DNA from: Micromonospora sp. H61
Lineage (GTDB): Bacteria; Actinomycetota; Actinomycetes; Mycobacteriales; Micromonosporaceae
Direction: 5' to 3'
Assembly (NCBI RefSeq): GCF_018070325.1
Contig: NZ_JAGPXY010000034.1
Coordinates: forward strand, 1-58,739
Length of the DNA stretch: 58,739 nt
This document shows positions 1 to 7,682 of this stretch, piece after piece. Both the position numbers and the translations under genes were made by a program. The notes beneath the pieces are model-generated. The model saw nothing but the letters and a program-made list of their open reading frames with translations, made no database searches and was not told the origin of the DNA. The stretch's first letter is position 1; the number at the start of each line of letters is the position of its first letter.

Positions 1-36
1 AACAGACAGCATGCTCTTACGGAAGATCGTGTTCAT
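1..36 (-). CDS. Truncated 5' end of an unidentified gene
   Basis: Only the first 12 codons lie in the window, reading MNTIFRKSMLSV on the minus strand. A good ribosome binding site (GAAGGAG) sits 7-8 nt upstream of the ATG. A basic stretch followed by the start of a hydrophobic run would fit an N-terminal signal peptide, but too little is visible to say. The long upstream region with three SigR/ECF-like promoter motifs suggests a regulated gene. The product cannot be named from this fragment. Confidence 0.6.
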   Translation of the reverse strand, partial: MNTIFRKSMLSV

Positions 37-60
37 GGGGGTAGCTCCTTCGGGGGTAGA

Positions 61-101
61 ACACCCACACCGCCAAAGAGGGGGACGGCGGTGATGGGTG
101 T
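61..101 (-). promoter_or_regulatory. Strong leader hairpin before the minus-strand gene
   Basis: ACACCCA (61-67) plus CACCGCC (68-74) pair with GGCGGTG (87-93) and TGGGTGT (95-101), with one bulged A at 94 and a 12-nt loop. In the minus-strand transcript the hairpin ends about 10 nt before the ribosome binding site. It has no U-tract, so it looks more like a leader structure affecting translation or stability than an intrinsic terminator. Confidence 0.5.
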
Positions 102-213
102 GAGCACCTCGTCCGGCGCTGCACTAACAAGGAGAAAAGTCTTGGGGGGTGACGCCCAACGGGCGTCGGGGTCGGCGACCTGGCGAGCGGGGGCTCGTGG
201 CGCCGGGTCCCTG

Positions 214-244
214 TGTAACGACCGGGGGGCCGGGGTCATTCCGG
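214..244 (-). promoter_or_regulatory. SigR/ECF-like promoter motif, copy 1
   Basis: On the minus strand this reads GGAAT, 18 nt, GTT, which matches the published consensus of Streptomyces SigR and mycobacterial SigH promoters. A 10-bp block (TGTAACGACC on the plus strand, 214-223) and a 7-bp block (ATTCCGG, 238-244) are identical in all three copies. Transcription would run toward the gene starting at 36, leaving a leader of about 170 nt. Confidence 0.5.
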
Positions 245-303
245 GGTCGGCCCATCTGCCGGCACCCTCGTCGTGGCGGTGCCCGGTGGTCGTTCGTGGG
301 GAC

Positions 304-334
304 TGTAACGACCGGGTGGAGGCTGGCATTCCGG
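304..334 (-). promoter_or_regulatory. SigR/ECF-like promoter motif, copy 2
   Basis: Same GGAAT-N18-GTT arrangement on the minus strand, exactly 90 bp from copy 1. The two conserved blocks are identical to copy 1 while the 14-nt spacer between them differs, so the match is not a simple recent duplication. Confidence 0.5.
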
Positions 335-393
335 CCCGCGCGACCAGCCCATGGGTGCGGCGGCCGGTCGGTGGTGCTGCGATCGTCAGGGTG

Positions 394-424
394 TGTAACG
401 ACCCCGGCCCGGCCATGATTCCGG
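394..424 (-). promoter_or_regulatory. SigR/ECF-like promoter motif, copy 3
   Basis: Third copy of GGAAT-N18-GTT on the minus strand, exactly 90 bp from copy 2, again with conserved blocks and an unrelated spacer. No fourth copy is seen at the expected positions on either side. Confidence 0.48.
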
Positions 425-685
425 CCCACGAGTGCGCCCGGTCACACCCCACAACCACCCACCAACGGACAAACCACCCCATGCGGCGTGGCTCGTGCGA
501 CCCCAAACCACCCCTGGTCGACCAAGAAGCCCCTGCCGGCACCAAAGTTGGCTGGATCGCATCAGATCGGGCAGAACGCCAGCGGTGCGGAGCCCCGCCG
601 GGGTTCTGCCGGCGCTGACCCTGCAGGTCCGCTGCCGCCGCTGGCGGAACTGCACGGATGCCCAGCTCAGAGGCCGGAAATTCGG
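425..685. other. Intergenic stretch with no gene seen
   Basis: Between the promoter array and the ABC exporter promoter I see no reading frame with actinobacterial codon bias and a plausible start on either strand. Longer open frames here are by-products of high GC. I see no clear RNA gene. Confidence 0.6.
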
Positions 686-714
686 TTGAATCCACACGCC
701 GACGCCGGCAGGCT
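686..714 (+). promoter_or_regulatory. Candidate SigA-type promoter of the ABC exporter
   Basis: TTGAAT (686-691), a 17-bp spacer and CAGGCT (709-714) form a reasonable housekeeping promoter. Transcription would begin near 721 and give a leader of about 29 nt that contains the GGAGG ribosome binding site. Confidence 0.4.
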
Positions 715-749
715 GAAGTCTCCGCAACCCCACATCCGGAGGACTTTCC

Positions 750-3700
750 ATGCGCCTGCTCCGTGATCTGTGGGGCACCTCGACCCGTCGTGTGACGATC
801 GTGGCCGTCCTCATCGTGCTGGGTGCCGCTGGGCAGGCGGGCGCGTCGGCCCTGGCCGGCGCGGTGCTGGTGCATCGTTCGGCTGGTTTCTTCGCCGTAC
901 TGGCCGCGGCCCTGGTCGCCGTGGTCCTCAGCGACCTCGCGGTGAGTCTGCTGATGGCCGGCCTGACCGCCGACTGGTCCGCCGACGTGCGTCGCCGGCT
1001 CTGCCGCGTCGCTCTCGGGCAGGACCTGCCCACCCTGGAGACCACTCCGGTGGGCGAGCTGCTGGACCGGATCGACGGGGACGTCTATCAGGTGGCGTCG
1101 GCAATTCGTAACCAGGGCACCCGGCTCGCCCAGGGCCTCTGCGTCGGTCTGTTGTCGATGGTCGTGGCGGTGTTCGTGTGGTGGCCGGCGGGGATCGCGA
1201 TGCTGCTGCTCACTGTGGTGCTCGCGGTCGGCCTGCGCCGGCCCACGGCCCGGATCGGCCCGGCCCGGATGGCCGAGGAGGAGGCGTGGTCCGACCTGGC
1301 GGCCGTGATGGAAGAGGCGGTGCACGGGCAGGACGACGTACGCACCAGCCTGGCGCGGCCGTACGTGCTGCGGTTGTACGCCCGGCGGGCCTCCGCCGTG
1401 CTGTCCCGTGGCCTGGTGGTCTGGGTGCTGTCCGCCCGGGTGGCGACGGTGGCCACCGCGACGATCCGGGCGGGCATCGGCGCGGTGGTGCTCGGCGGTG
1501 CCTGGGCGTTGGCCACCGGCCGGATCGACGCCGCCCGGCTCACCGCCATCTGGCTGCTCGCCCTGGCCTTCGGAGCGACCGCGGAACACGTGAGCCGGAT
1601 GGTGCCGGAGATCCAGGAGGCGCTCGGCGCGTGGGCGCGGGTGCAGTTGCTCTACAAGGCCCGGCAGGAGCCGGTGGGCGGGGCCAGCCCGAGCGAGGGT
1701 GACCTGCGCATTCGGGACCTGACATTCGGGTACGGGGAGGGTGGCCGCGGGGTCGCGCTGCGCGGGCTCAGCCTCACCTTCGCGCGCGGTCGCTCGTACG
1801 CGCTGATCGGGCGGACCGGTTCGGGCAAGTCGACGCTGGCGAAGGTGCTCACCCGGGCGGTCGACGTGCCGCCGGGCACTGTCTTCCTCGGCGGCACCGA
1901 CCTGTGCGACCTCGACGTCGAGCAACTGCGCCGCTGGGTGGCGTTGGTGCCGCAGCGCACCGAGATCCTGGCCGGCACGCTCGCCGAGAACGTGGCGCTC
2001 TTCGACCCGGAGTTGCTCGACGCGGCCGCTCGGGCGCTCGACGAGCTGGGCCTGGCCAGCTGGATCGCCGAGCTGCCGGACGGGTTGACGACCCGGCTGG
2101 GGGAGGGCGGGCACGTGCTCTCCGCCGGTCAGGAGCAGTTGGTGGCGTTCGCCCGGATCCTGGTCCGGGAGCCGCACGTGGTGATCCTCGACGAGGCCAC
2201 CGCTCGGCTGGACCCGGTCACCGAGGCGCGGGTGCAGCGGGCCACCGAACGACTGCTGCGTGACCGGATCGGCATCGTCATCGCGCACCGACTCTCCTCG
2301 GTGCGCCGCTGTGACGAGGTGGTGGTCCTGGCCGACGGCGCGGTGGTCGAGGCCGGTCCGCTGGAGACGTCGACACGCTTCGCCGAACTCCTGGCGACCA
2401 GCCACGCCGCCGCGTACGCCACTGTGGCGCCGGCCGGTCGCAGCGGCGTCGGCACGGACCTCCTGGTCGGCCCCGGTCCGGACGCGTGGCCGAGCGAGCC
2501 GGCGCCCGCGCGGGGCGAGCCGGTCGCGGCGACCGAGCACGCCGCCGCCTGGCCGACCGAGCCGGCACCGACGCGGGCCGAGCCGAACGGGCAGGCCACG
2601 CGGGAGACACCGCCCGACAGCACGCAGGGCGCGGTCGGGCCGACCCGGGCCGAGCCGCCGCCGCTGCCGCCGGTGCCGCCGGCCCGGACGCTGCGGGAGA
2701 TCTTCCGACTCTGTACCAACGATCCCCGGTACGGTGCGGCCGCGATCGTGCTGTTCCTCGGGCTCAGCCTGCTCGGGTTGGACGGCCCGGTGCTGCCGTG
2801 GCTCTGGGCGGACCTGGTCGACGGGACCGGGAACCCGTACCTGCCGGCGGTGGGGATCGTCGCCGGCTTGCTGATCACACTGCCGCTGCCGTTCTACACC
2901 CACGTCTGGTTCCCGCAGTGGTGGGTGCGGCAGATGCTGCGGATCGGCCTTCGCCTGGTGCACGGCCAGACCGGGCCGCGCCGGGTCAGCTCACACAGCC
3001 CTGCCGAGGTGGTGGCGCAGGGTGGGGACACCGAACGGGTGGTCCAGCTCGCCGACAACGTGCTGGACCAGACCGTCGCGCTGGTGCTCGTGGTCGCCAT
3101 GACGGCGGTCACCGGCAGCGTCGTACCCGGGCTGTTCTTCCTCGGCACGATGGTCGTCTCCGGGCTGGCGGCGACGTTGTTCGGGCCGAAGCTGGAGCGT
3201 GCGGCCCGGGCGACGGTGGCGGCGCGGGCCTCCTTCGCCACGGCGCTGGTCTCCGCGCTCTCCGCGGCGCGGACGGTGAAGCTCGCCGGCGCGACCACTG
3301 CGGTGCTGCGCCACCTGGCGAGCCTGGACGTGCTGCGCAGCGACCGGCAGCGGCGGGAGATCTCGGTGCAGGTGTGGGCGCGCTCCACACCGTCGATGGC
3401 CAGTGGGCTGTTGCCGATCGGCGCCTGGGCGCTCTACCTGAACGGCTCGCTCTCCGCCGGGGCGGTGCTGGTGGCCGTGTCCACCCTGGGCGCGGCCCGG
3501 TGGTTCGCCTGGACGACGGCGTCGTTGATCTCGCAGCTGCCCTCGGCACGGGTCTGGACCCGGCGCACGGCGGCGATGACCGGGGTGAGCGCGTACTCCG
3601 CGGGGGTGCCGGAGGTCGACCTGACCGCCGGGACGGCGCCCGCGCCGACCATGCCGCCCCGGCATCCGCTGCGACGGCTGGAGCTGCGCGGCTTCGGGGT

Positions 3701-4352
3701 GGTGCACTCCGACGGCACGGTGGCCGTCCGGGACGTGGACCTCACCGTGCAGCGGGGGCAGTTGGTGCTGGTCGTCGGGCCGGTGGGGTCAGGGAAGTCC
3801 TCGTTGCTGCGTGGGCTGGCCGGGATCGTGCACCACACCGGCGAGCTGGCCTGGAACGGTGATCCGGTCACCGAGCCGGAGCTGTTCCTGCGTCCCAACC
3901 AGGTCGGCTACGTCGGTCAGTTGCCCCGGGTGCTCTCCGGCACGGTGGCCGACAACATCGCCCTCGGGCACCAGGTGGACGCGGCGGGGGCGGTCAGCAC
4001 CGCCCAGCTCGACCATGACCTGGCTGCCGCCGGCGGCGGGCTGGGCCTGCTCATCGGGCACAAGGGCACCCGGCTCTCCGGTGGGCAGTTGCAGCGGTTG
4101 GCACTGGCCCGGGCGCTGGCCCCGCGTACCGAACTGCTGGTCGCCGACGACGTGTCGTCGGCGCTGGACGTCACCACCGAGCTGGCGCTGTGGCAGGCGT
4201 TGCGCGGCCACGGGGTGACAGTTGTCGGCTCGACCGCGAAGCGCGCCGCGTTGGTCCGGGCCGACCACGTGGTGGTGCTGATCGGCGGCACGGTGGCCGC
4301 CCAGGGCACCTGGCAGGACCTGGAGGGCGACTGGTCGCACCTGGCCGGCTGA
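750..4352 (+). CDS. Fused heterodimer-like ABC exporter (TMD-NBD-TMD-NBD)
   Basis: This 1200-residue protein carries two exporter halves in one chain, so it should form a complete multidrug, lipid or peptide exporter in the cytoplasmic membrane. Half 1 has a membrane domain (about 1-310) and an ATPase with Walker A GRTGSGKST (about 354), signature LSAGQ, Walker B ILDEAT (about 479) and H-loop IAHRLS. A Pro/Glu/Ala-rich linker (about 575-645) repeats an AWPxEPAPxRxEP motif. Half 2 has Walker A GPVGSGKSS (about 1010) and signature LSGGQ, but its Walker B reads VADDVSS, with Asp in place of the catalytic Glu, and the H-loop His is replaced (GSTAKR). NBD2 therefore looks hydrolytically weak, as in asymmetric exporters. 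GGAGG lies 8 nt before the ATG. The substrate is unknown. Confidence 0.93.
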   Translation: MRLLRDLWGTSTRRVTIVAVLIVLGAAGQAGASALAGAVLVHRSAGFFAVLAAALVAVVLSDLAVSLLMAGLTADWSADVRRRLCRVALGQDLPTLETTPVGELLDRIDGDVYQVASAIRNQGTRLAQGLCVGLLSMVVAVFVWWPAGIAMLLLTVVLAVGLRRPTARIGPARMAEEEAWSDLAAVMEEAVHGQDDVRTSLARPYVLRLYARRASAVLSRGLVVWVLSARVATVATATIRAGIGAVVLGGAWALATGRIDAARLTAIWLLALAFGATAEHVSRMVPEIQEALGAWARVQLLYKARQEPVGGASPSEGDLRIRDLTFGYGEGGRGVALRGLSLTFARGRSYALIGRTGSGKSTLAKVLTRAVDVPPGTVFLGGTDLCDLDVEQLRRWVALVPQRTEILAGTLAENVALFDPELLDAAARALDELGLASWIAELPDGLTTRLGEGGHVLSAGQEQLVAFARILVREPHVVILDEATARLDPVTEARVQRATERLLRDRIGIVIAHRLSSVRRCDEVVVLADGAVVEAGPLETSTRFAELLATSHAAAYATVAPAGRSGVGTDLLVGPGPDAWPSEPAPARGEPVAATEHAAAWPTEPAPTRAEPNGQATRETPPDSTQGAVGPTRAEPPPLPPVPPARTLREIFRLCTNDPRYGAAAIVLFLGLSLLGLDGPVLPWLWADLVDGTGNPYLPAVGIVAGLLITLPLPFYTHVWFPQWWVRQMLRIGLRLVHGQTGPRRVSSHSPAEVVAQGGDTERVVQLADNVLDQTVALVLVVAMTAVTGSVVPGLFFLGTMVVSGLAATLFGPKLERAARATVAARASFATALVSALSAARTVKLAGATTAVLRHLASLDVLRSDRQRREISVQVWARSTPSMASGLLPIGAWALYLNGSLSAGAVLVAVSTLGAARWFAWTTASLISQLPSARVWTRRTAAMTGVSAYSAGVPEVDLTAGTAPAPTMPPRHPLRRLELRGFGVVHSDGTVAVRDVDLTVQRGQLVLVVGPVGSGKSSLLRGLAGIVHHTGELAWNGDPVTEPELFLRPNQVGYVGQLPRVLSGTVADNIALGHQVDAAGAVSTAQLDHDLAAAGGGLGLLIGHKGTRLSGGQLQRLALARALAPRTELLVADDVSSALDVTTELALWQALRGHGVTVVGSTAKRAALVRADHVVVLIGGTVAAQGTWQDLEGDWSHLAG

Positions 4353-4356
4353 CCGA

Positions 4357-4393
4357 CGGTCGGGCGGCCGCTCACGCGGCGGCCGCCCGACCG
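4357..4393. terminator. Bidirectional hairpin terminator
   Basis: Perfect 15-bp stem (4357-4371 with 4379-4393) and a 7-nt loop, centred between the convergent ABC exporter and flavin reductase genes. No U-tract, as is usual in high-GC actinobacteria. Confidence 0.75.
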
Positions 4394-4400
4394 GTCGGGA

Positions 4401-5468
4401 TCAGGAGGCGCGGGCGTACTGGGCGGGGCCGGAGTACGTGACGCCGAGCTTCGCGGCGGCCCGGCGCGGCCAGTACGGGTCGCGCAGCAACTCCCGACCC
4501 AGCAGCACCAGGTCGGCCTCGCCGCCGGCGACGATCTGCTCGGCGTGCTCGGGCTCCACGATGAGGCCCACCGCGCCGGTCGGCACACCGGCCTCGCGGC
4601 GGATCTGGGCGGCCAGCGGCACCTGGTAACCCGGGCCGAGCGGGATGCGCTGGTCCGTGCTCACCCCACCGGAGGACGCGTCGACAAGGTCGACGCCGAC
4701 GCCGGCCAGCTCACCGGCGAGCACCACGCTGTCCTCGATCGTCCAGCCGCCGTCGACCCAGTCGGTGGCGGAGATCCGGGTCAGCACCGGCACGTCCTCG
4801 CCGACCGCGGCGCGTACCGCGCGGGCCACCTCCAGGGTGAGCCGCATCCGGGCCGCCCGGTCGCCGCCGTACGCGTCGGTGCGGTGGTTGGTCAGCGGCG
4901 AGAGGAACTCGTTGAGCAGGTAGCCGTGGGCGGCGTGGATCTCCACGGCGGCGAAGCCGGCGTCCAGGGCGCGGACGGCTCCGGCCGCGAACGCCTCGAC
5001 CACCCCGGCGATGCCGGCCTCGTCGAGGCTGGTCGGCGTCCGATAGCCGGCGGTGAAGGGCTCCGAGCCGGGGGCGACGGGTGTCCAGCCGCCCTCGGCG
5101 TCCGGCACGCCACCGCGCTCCGGCGCCCACGGCCGGTAGGTGGAGGCCTTGAAGCCGGCGTGCGCGAGCTGCACGGCCGGCACCGCGCCGTGGGCGGCGA
5201 CGAACGCCGTCACCGGTCGCCAGGCGTCGACGTGCGCACCGGACCAGAGGCCGGTGTCCTGTGGGCTGATCCGGCCCTCGGGGAGCACGGCGGTCGCCTC
5301 GGTCAGCACCAGGCCGGCACCGCCGACGGCGCGGCTGCCGAGGTGGATCAGGTGCCAGTCGGTGGGCAGGCCGTCGGGGCCGGCGGAGTACTGGCACATC
5401 GGTGCCATGGCGATCCGGTTGGGCAGTGTGACCCCGCGCAGGGCCAGGGGAGTGAACAGGGAACTCAT
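4401..5468 (-). CDS. Old-yellow-enzyme family NADPH:flavin oxidoreductase (YqjM/NamA type)
   Basis: A 355-residue FMN-dependent ene-reductase of the YqjM branch. Enzymes of this family reduce activated C=C bonds with NAD(P)H. The start LFTPLALRGVTLPNRIAMAPM and Cys25 in MCQYSA match the YqjM-type FMN-tuning cysteine. The paired histidines are in EIHAAHGYLLNEFLSP and are followed by NHRTDAYGG, the usual OYE fingerprint. Length fits the family. It appears to be a single-gene unit, separated by hairpins from the ABC exporter ahead and the symporter behind. The physiological substrate cannot be read from the sequence. Confidence 0.93.
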   Translation of the reverse strand: MSSLFTPLALRGVTLPNRIAMAPMCQYSAGPDGLPTDWHLIHLGSRAVGGAGLVLTEATAVLPEGRISPQDTGLWSGAHVDAWRPVTAFVAAHGAVPAVQLAHAGFKASTYRPWAPERGGVPDAEGGWTPVAPGSEPFTAGYRTPTSLDEAGIAGVVEAFAAGAVRALDAGFAAVEIHAAHGYLLNEFLSPLTNHRTDAYGGDRAARMRLTLEVARAVRAAVGEDVPVLTRISATDWVDGGWTIEDSVVLAGELAGVGVDLVDASSGGVSTDQRIPLGPGYQVPLAAQIRREAGVPTGAVGLIVEPEHAEQIVAGGEADLVLLGRELLRDPYWPRRAAAKLGVTYSGPAQYARAS

Positions 5469-5490
5469 GGGGTCATCCTCTCCGACACGG

Positions 5491-5520
5491 CGACGGGCCC
5501 CTGGGGAGAGGGGCCCGTCG
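5491..5520 (-). terminator. Terminator after the symporter gene
   Basis: Perfect 12-bp stem (5491-5502 with 5509-5520) with a 6-nt loop, 17 bp beyond the symporter stop codon on the minus strand and ahead of the flavin reductase start. Confidence 0.7.
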
Positions 5521-5537
5521 TCGTACTGGTGAATCGG

Positions 5538-6842
5538 TCAGGCGGGAACGGGGGTGAGCTCGGGCCGGGTGTCGGCGACCGGCACCGGGTCGGTCAGGTC
5601 ACGTCGGCCGGCGGACTCGTACGCGGCCCGGTCGAGGGTGCCCTCGCGGGCGGCGACCACCGTCGGCACCAGCGCCTGCCCCGCGACGTTCGTGGCGGTG
5701 CGGACCATGTCCAGGATCGGGTCGATGGCCAGCAGCAGGCCGGCGCCGGCCAGTGGCAGGCCCAGCGTGCTGAGGGTCAGGGTGAGCATCACGATCGCGC
5801 CGGTCAGACCGGCGGTGGCCGCCGAGCCGACCACCGAGACGAAGGCGATCAGCAGGTAGTCGCCGATGCCGAGCTGCACGCCGAACACCTGGGCCACGAA
5901 GATCGCGGCGAGGGCCGGGTAGATGGCGGCGCAACCGTCCATCTTCGTGGTCGCGCCGAAGGGCACCGCGAACGAGGCGTACTCGCGGGGCACGCCGAGT
6001 CGCTCGACGGAGCGCTGGGTCACCGGCATGGTGCCGACCGAGGAGCGGGACACGAAGCCCAGTTCGATAGCCGGCCAGGCGCCGGCGAAGAAGCGCAGCG
6101 GGTTGAGGCGGCCGGCCAGGATCAGCACCAGCGGGTAGACCACGAACAGCACTATGGCGCAGCCGACGTAGACGGCCGTGGTGAACTTCGCGAGGGGGGC
6201 CAGCAGGTCCCAGCCGTACGAGGCGACGGCGTTGCCGATCAGGCCGAGGGTGCCGATCGGGGCGAGCCGGATGATCCACCAGAGCGCCTTCTGGACGATC
6301 TCCAGCAGGGAGCGGTTCAGCGCCACGAACGGTTCGGCGGCTTCGCCGACCAGCAGGGCCGCGGCACCGATGACGACGGCGAGGAAGACGATCTGGAGGA
6401 CGTTGCCCTCGACGAACGCGCCGACCGGGTTGGTGGGCACGATGCCGGTGAGGAAGTCGGTCCACGAGCCGGTGTTCTTCGGCGGCGCCGCGCCACCCAG
6501 GTCGAGGGTCACGCCCTTGCCCGGGTTGGTGAGCAGGCCGAGGCCGATGCCGATGCTCACCGCGATCAGCGCGGTGATGCCGAACCACAGCAGGGTCTTG
6601 ACGGCGAGCCGGGCGGCGTTGGCGACGCCGCGCAGGCTGACCACGCTGACCACGATGGCGGTGAAGACCAGCGGCGGCACGGCCAGCTTGAGTAGTTGGA
6701 CGAAGAGGCTACCGACGGTGTGCAGGGTGCTGGTCAGCCAGCTCAGGTCGTTGCTGCGGGCAAGGAAGCCCAGCGCGACGCCGAGCACGAGGCCGAGCAG
6801 GATCTGCACGGAGAAGGGAATTTTGCGCAGGCTGAAGGGCAT
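5538..6842 (-). CDS. Dicarboxylate/amino acid:cation symporter (DAACS/SLC1 family)
   Basis: A 434-residue membrane protein of the DctA/GltP fold, which couples uptake of C4-dicarboxylates or acidic amino acids to Na+ or H+. The N-terminus (PFSVQILLGLVLGVALGFL) is typical of TM1. The HP1 serine motif appears as SRSSVGTMPVT, and TKMDGCA corresponds to the NMDGT cation/substrate motif of TM7. The last 35 residues form a polar cytoplasmic tail. No regulator is adjacent. Substrate choice (dicarboxylate or glutamate/aspartate) is unresolved. Confidence 0.92.
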   Translation of the reverse strand: MPFSLRKIPFSVQILLGLVLGVALGFLARSNDLSWLTSTLHTVGSLFVQLLKLAVPPLVFTAIVVSVVSLRGVANAARLAVKTLLWFGITALIAVSIGIGLGLLTNPGKGVTLDLGGAAPPKNTGSWTDFLTGIVPTNPVGAFVEGNVLQIVFLAVVIGAAALLVGEAAEPFVALNRSLLEIVQKALWWIIRLAPIGTLGLIGNAVASYGWDLLAPLAKFTTAVYVGCAIVLFVVYPLVLILAGRLNPLRFFAGAWPAIELGFVSRSSVGTMPVTQRSVERLGVPREYASFAVPFGATTKMDGCAAIYPALAAIFVAQVFGVQLGIGDYLLIAFVSVVGSAATAGLTGAIVMLTLTLSTLGLPLAGAGLLLAIDPILDMVRTATNVAGQALVPTVVAAREGTLDRAAYESAGRRDLTDPVPVADTRPELTPVPA

Positions 6843-6998
6843 GGGGATGTATCCAATTGTCCGGTCCGATCGGGGCAGGCGTAGAAACGCGGCTAGCCCG
6901 GACAGATGCCACTGGCCTGCAGTCGGAGATCGACATACAGGCGGACGGTGAGGCCCCAGACATTGGTCATCGTTGGCCGACGATACGCCGATTCCCGC

Positions 6999-7682
6999 TC
7001 ATCGGAAGGACCGGACGGCGTGAGGCTCCTTACAGAGGGCCAGCGCGGTGGCGGTGCCCAGGCCCCACAGCACCGCGAGGGCGAGGATCAGCCGTTCCAG
7101 CACCCCCACCACCGGGCCTCGGCCGATCACGAGCATCGCCAGCCCCACAGTGGCGCAGAGCGGCAGAGCCAGCGCGGCGGCGACGCCGGCCAGCCGACGG
7201 ACCGTCCGGCCGGCCGGCCCGGAGACGGCCAGCGTGATCATGGCGAAGACCACAGCGGCGGTCGCCGCGATGCTCGCGCCGCCGTGCACCAGGTCCGCCG
7301 TCGTCGCGCGCTCGAACGGCGGCAACGGGCAGCCGCCGGAGCAGGTCACCGCCCCGGACACGGCGGTGAACACGGCCCCGGTGGCGAGCAGCGCCGGGGC
7401 CGCCGCCCACACCCCGGGGGGCAGCGCCGCGCCGATCAACAGCAACGCGCCGGCAAGGGCCAGGATCCCGATCCGGTACGTCGCGGCGTGAGCGCTGCCG
7501 GCGATGCCCGCCTCGCTGACGTACCCGGTGAGCCCTGGACCGGGACCGGCGACCACGGCGAGCGTCACCGCCACCGCACCGGCCAGGGTGCAGCCGGCCG
7601 CGGCGGACCCGGCGACCCGGCGGGCGACCTCGCCGCGGGCCCTCGGCACGGTCGGGGCGGCCGGCCGACCCGGCTCAGCCAC
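6999..7682 (-). CDS. DUF998 family membrane protein
   Basis: A 227-residue hydrophobic protein with about six membrane segments, the first after a short charged N-terminus. The SEAG tract after the first helix, the short Cys-containing loop TCSGGCPLPP and the spacing DLVHGGAS fit DUF998, a family of unknown biochemical function. Its ATG overlaps the end of the upstream glutathione-transferase-like gene by 8 bp, which suggests translational coupling and one transcript. Confidence 0.8.
   Translation of the reverse strand: MAEPGRPAAPTVPRARGEVARRVAGSAAAGCTLAGAVAVTLAVVAGPGPGLTGYVSEAGIAGSAHAATYRIGILALAGALLLIGAALPPGVWAAAPALLATGAVFTAVSGAVTCSGGCPLPPFERATTADLVHGGASIAATAAVVFAMITLAVSGPAGRTVRRLAGVAAALALPLCATVGLAMLVIGRGPVVGVLERLILALAVLWGLGTATALALCKEPHAVRSFR

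Noticed and set aside
124..429. Minus-strand frame with three N-x7/8-VVT peptide repeats over the promoter array
   Set aside because: The 90-bp period equals 30 codons so the motif repeats in frame, but there is no ribosome binding site, no codon bias and the spacer sequence is not conserved. The promoter reading explains the conserved bases better.
1..750. c-di-AMP (ydaO) riboswitch upstream of the truncated gene
   Set aside because: Cell-wall hydrolase genes in actinomycetes often have one, but the conserved ydaO core is not visible and the gene identity is unknown.
33..2963. 976-codon minus-strand open frame opposite the ABC exporter
   Set aside because: It is low-complexity, Arg/Gly/Pro-rich and has no family features. 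It is an antisense shadow of the exporter caused by high GC.
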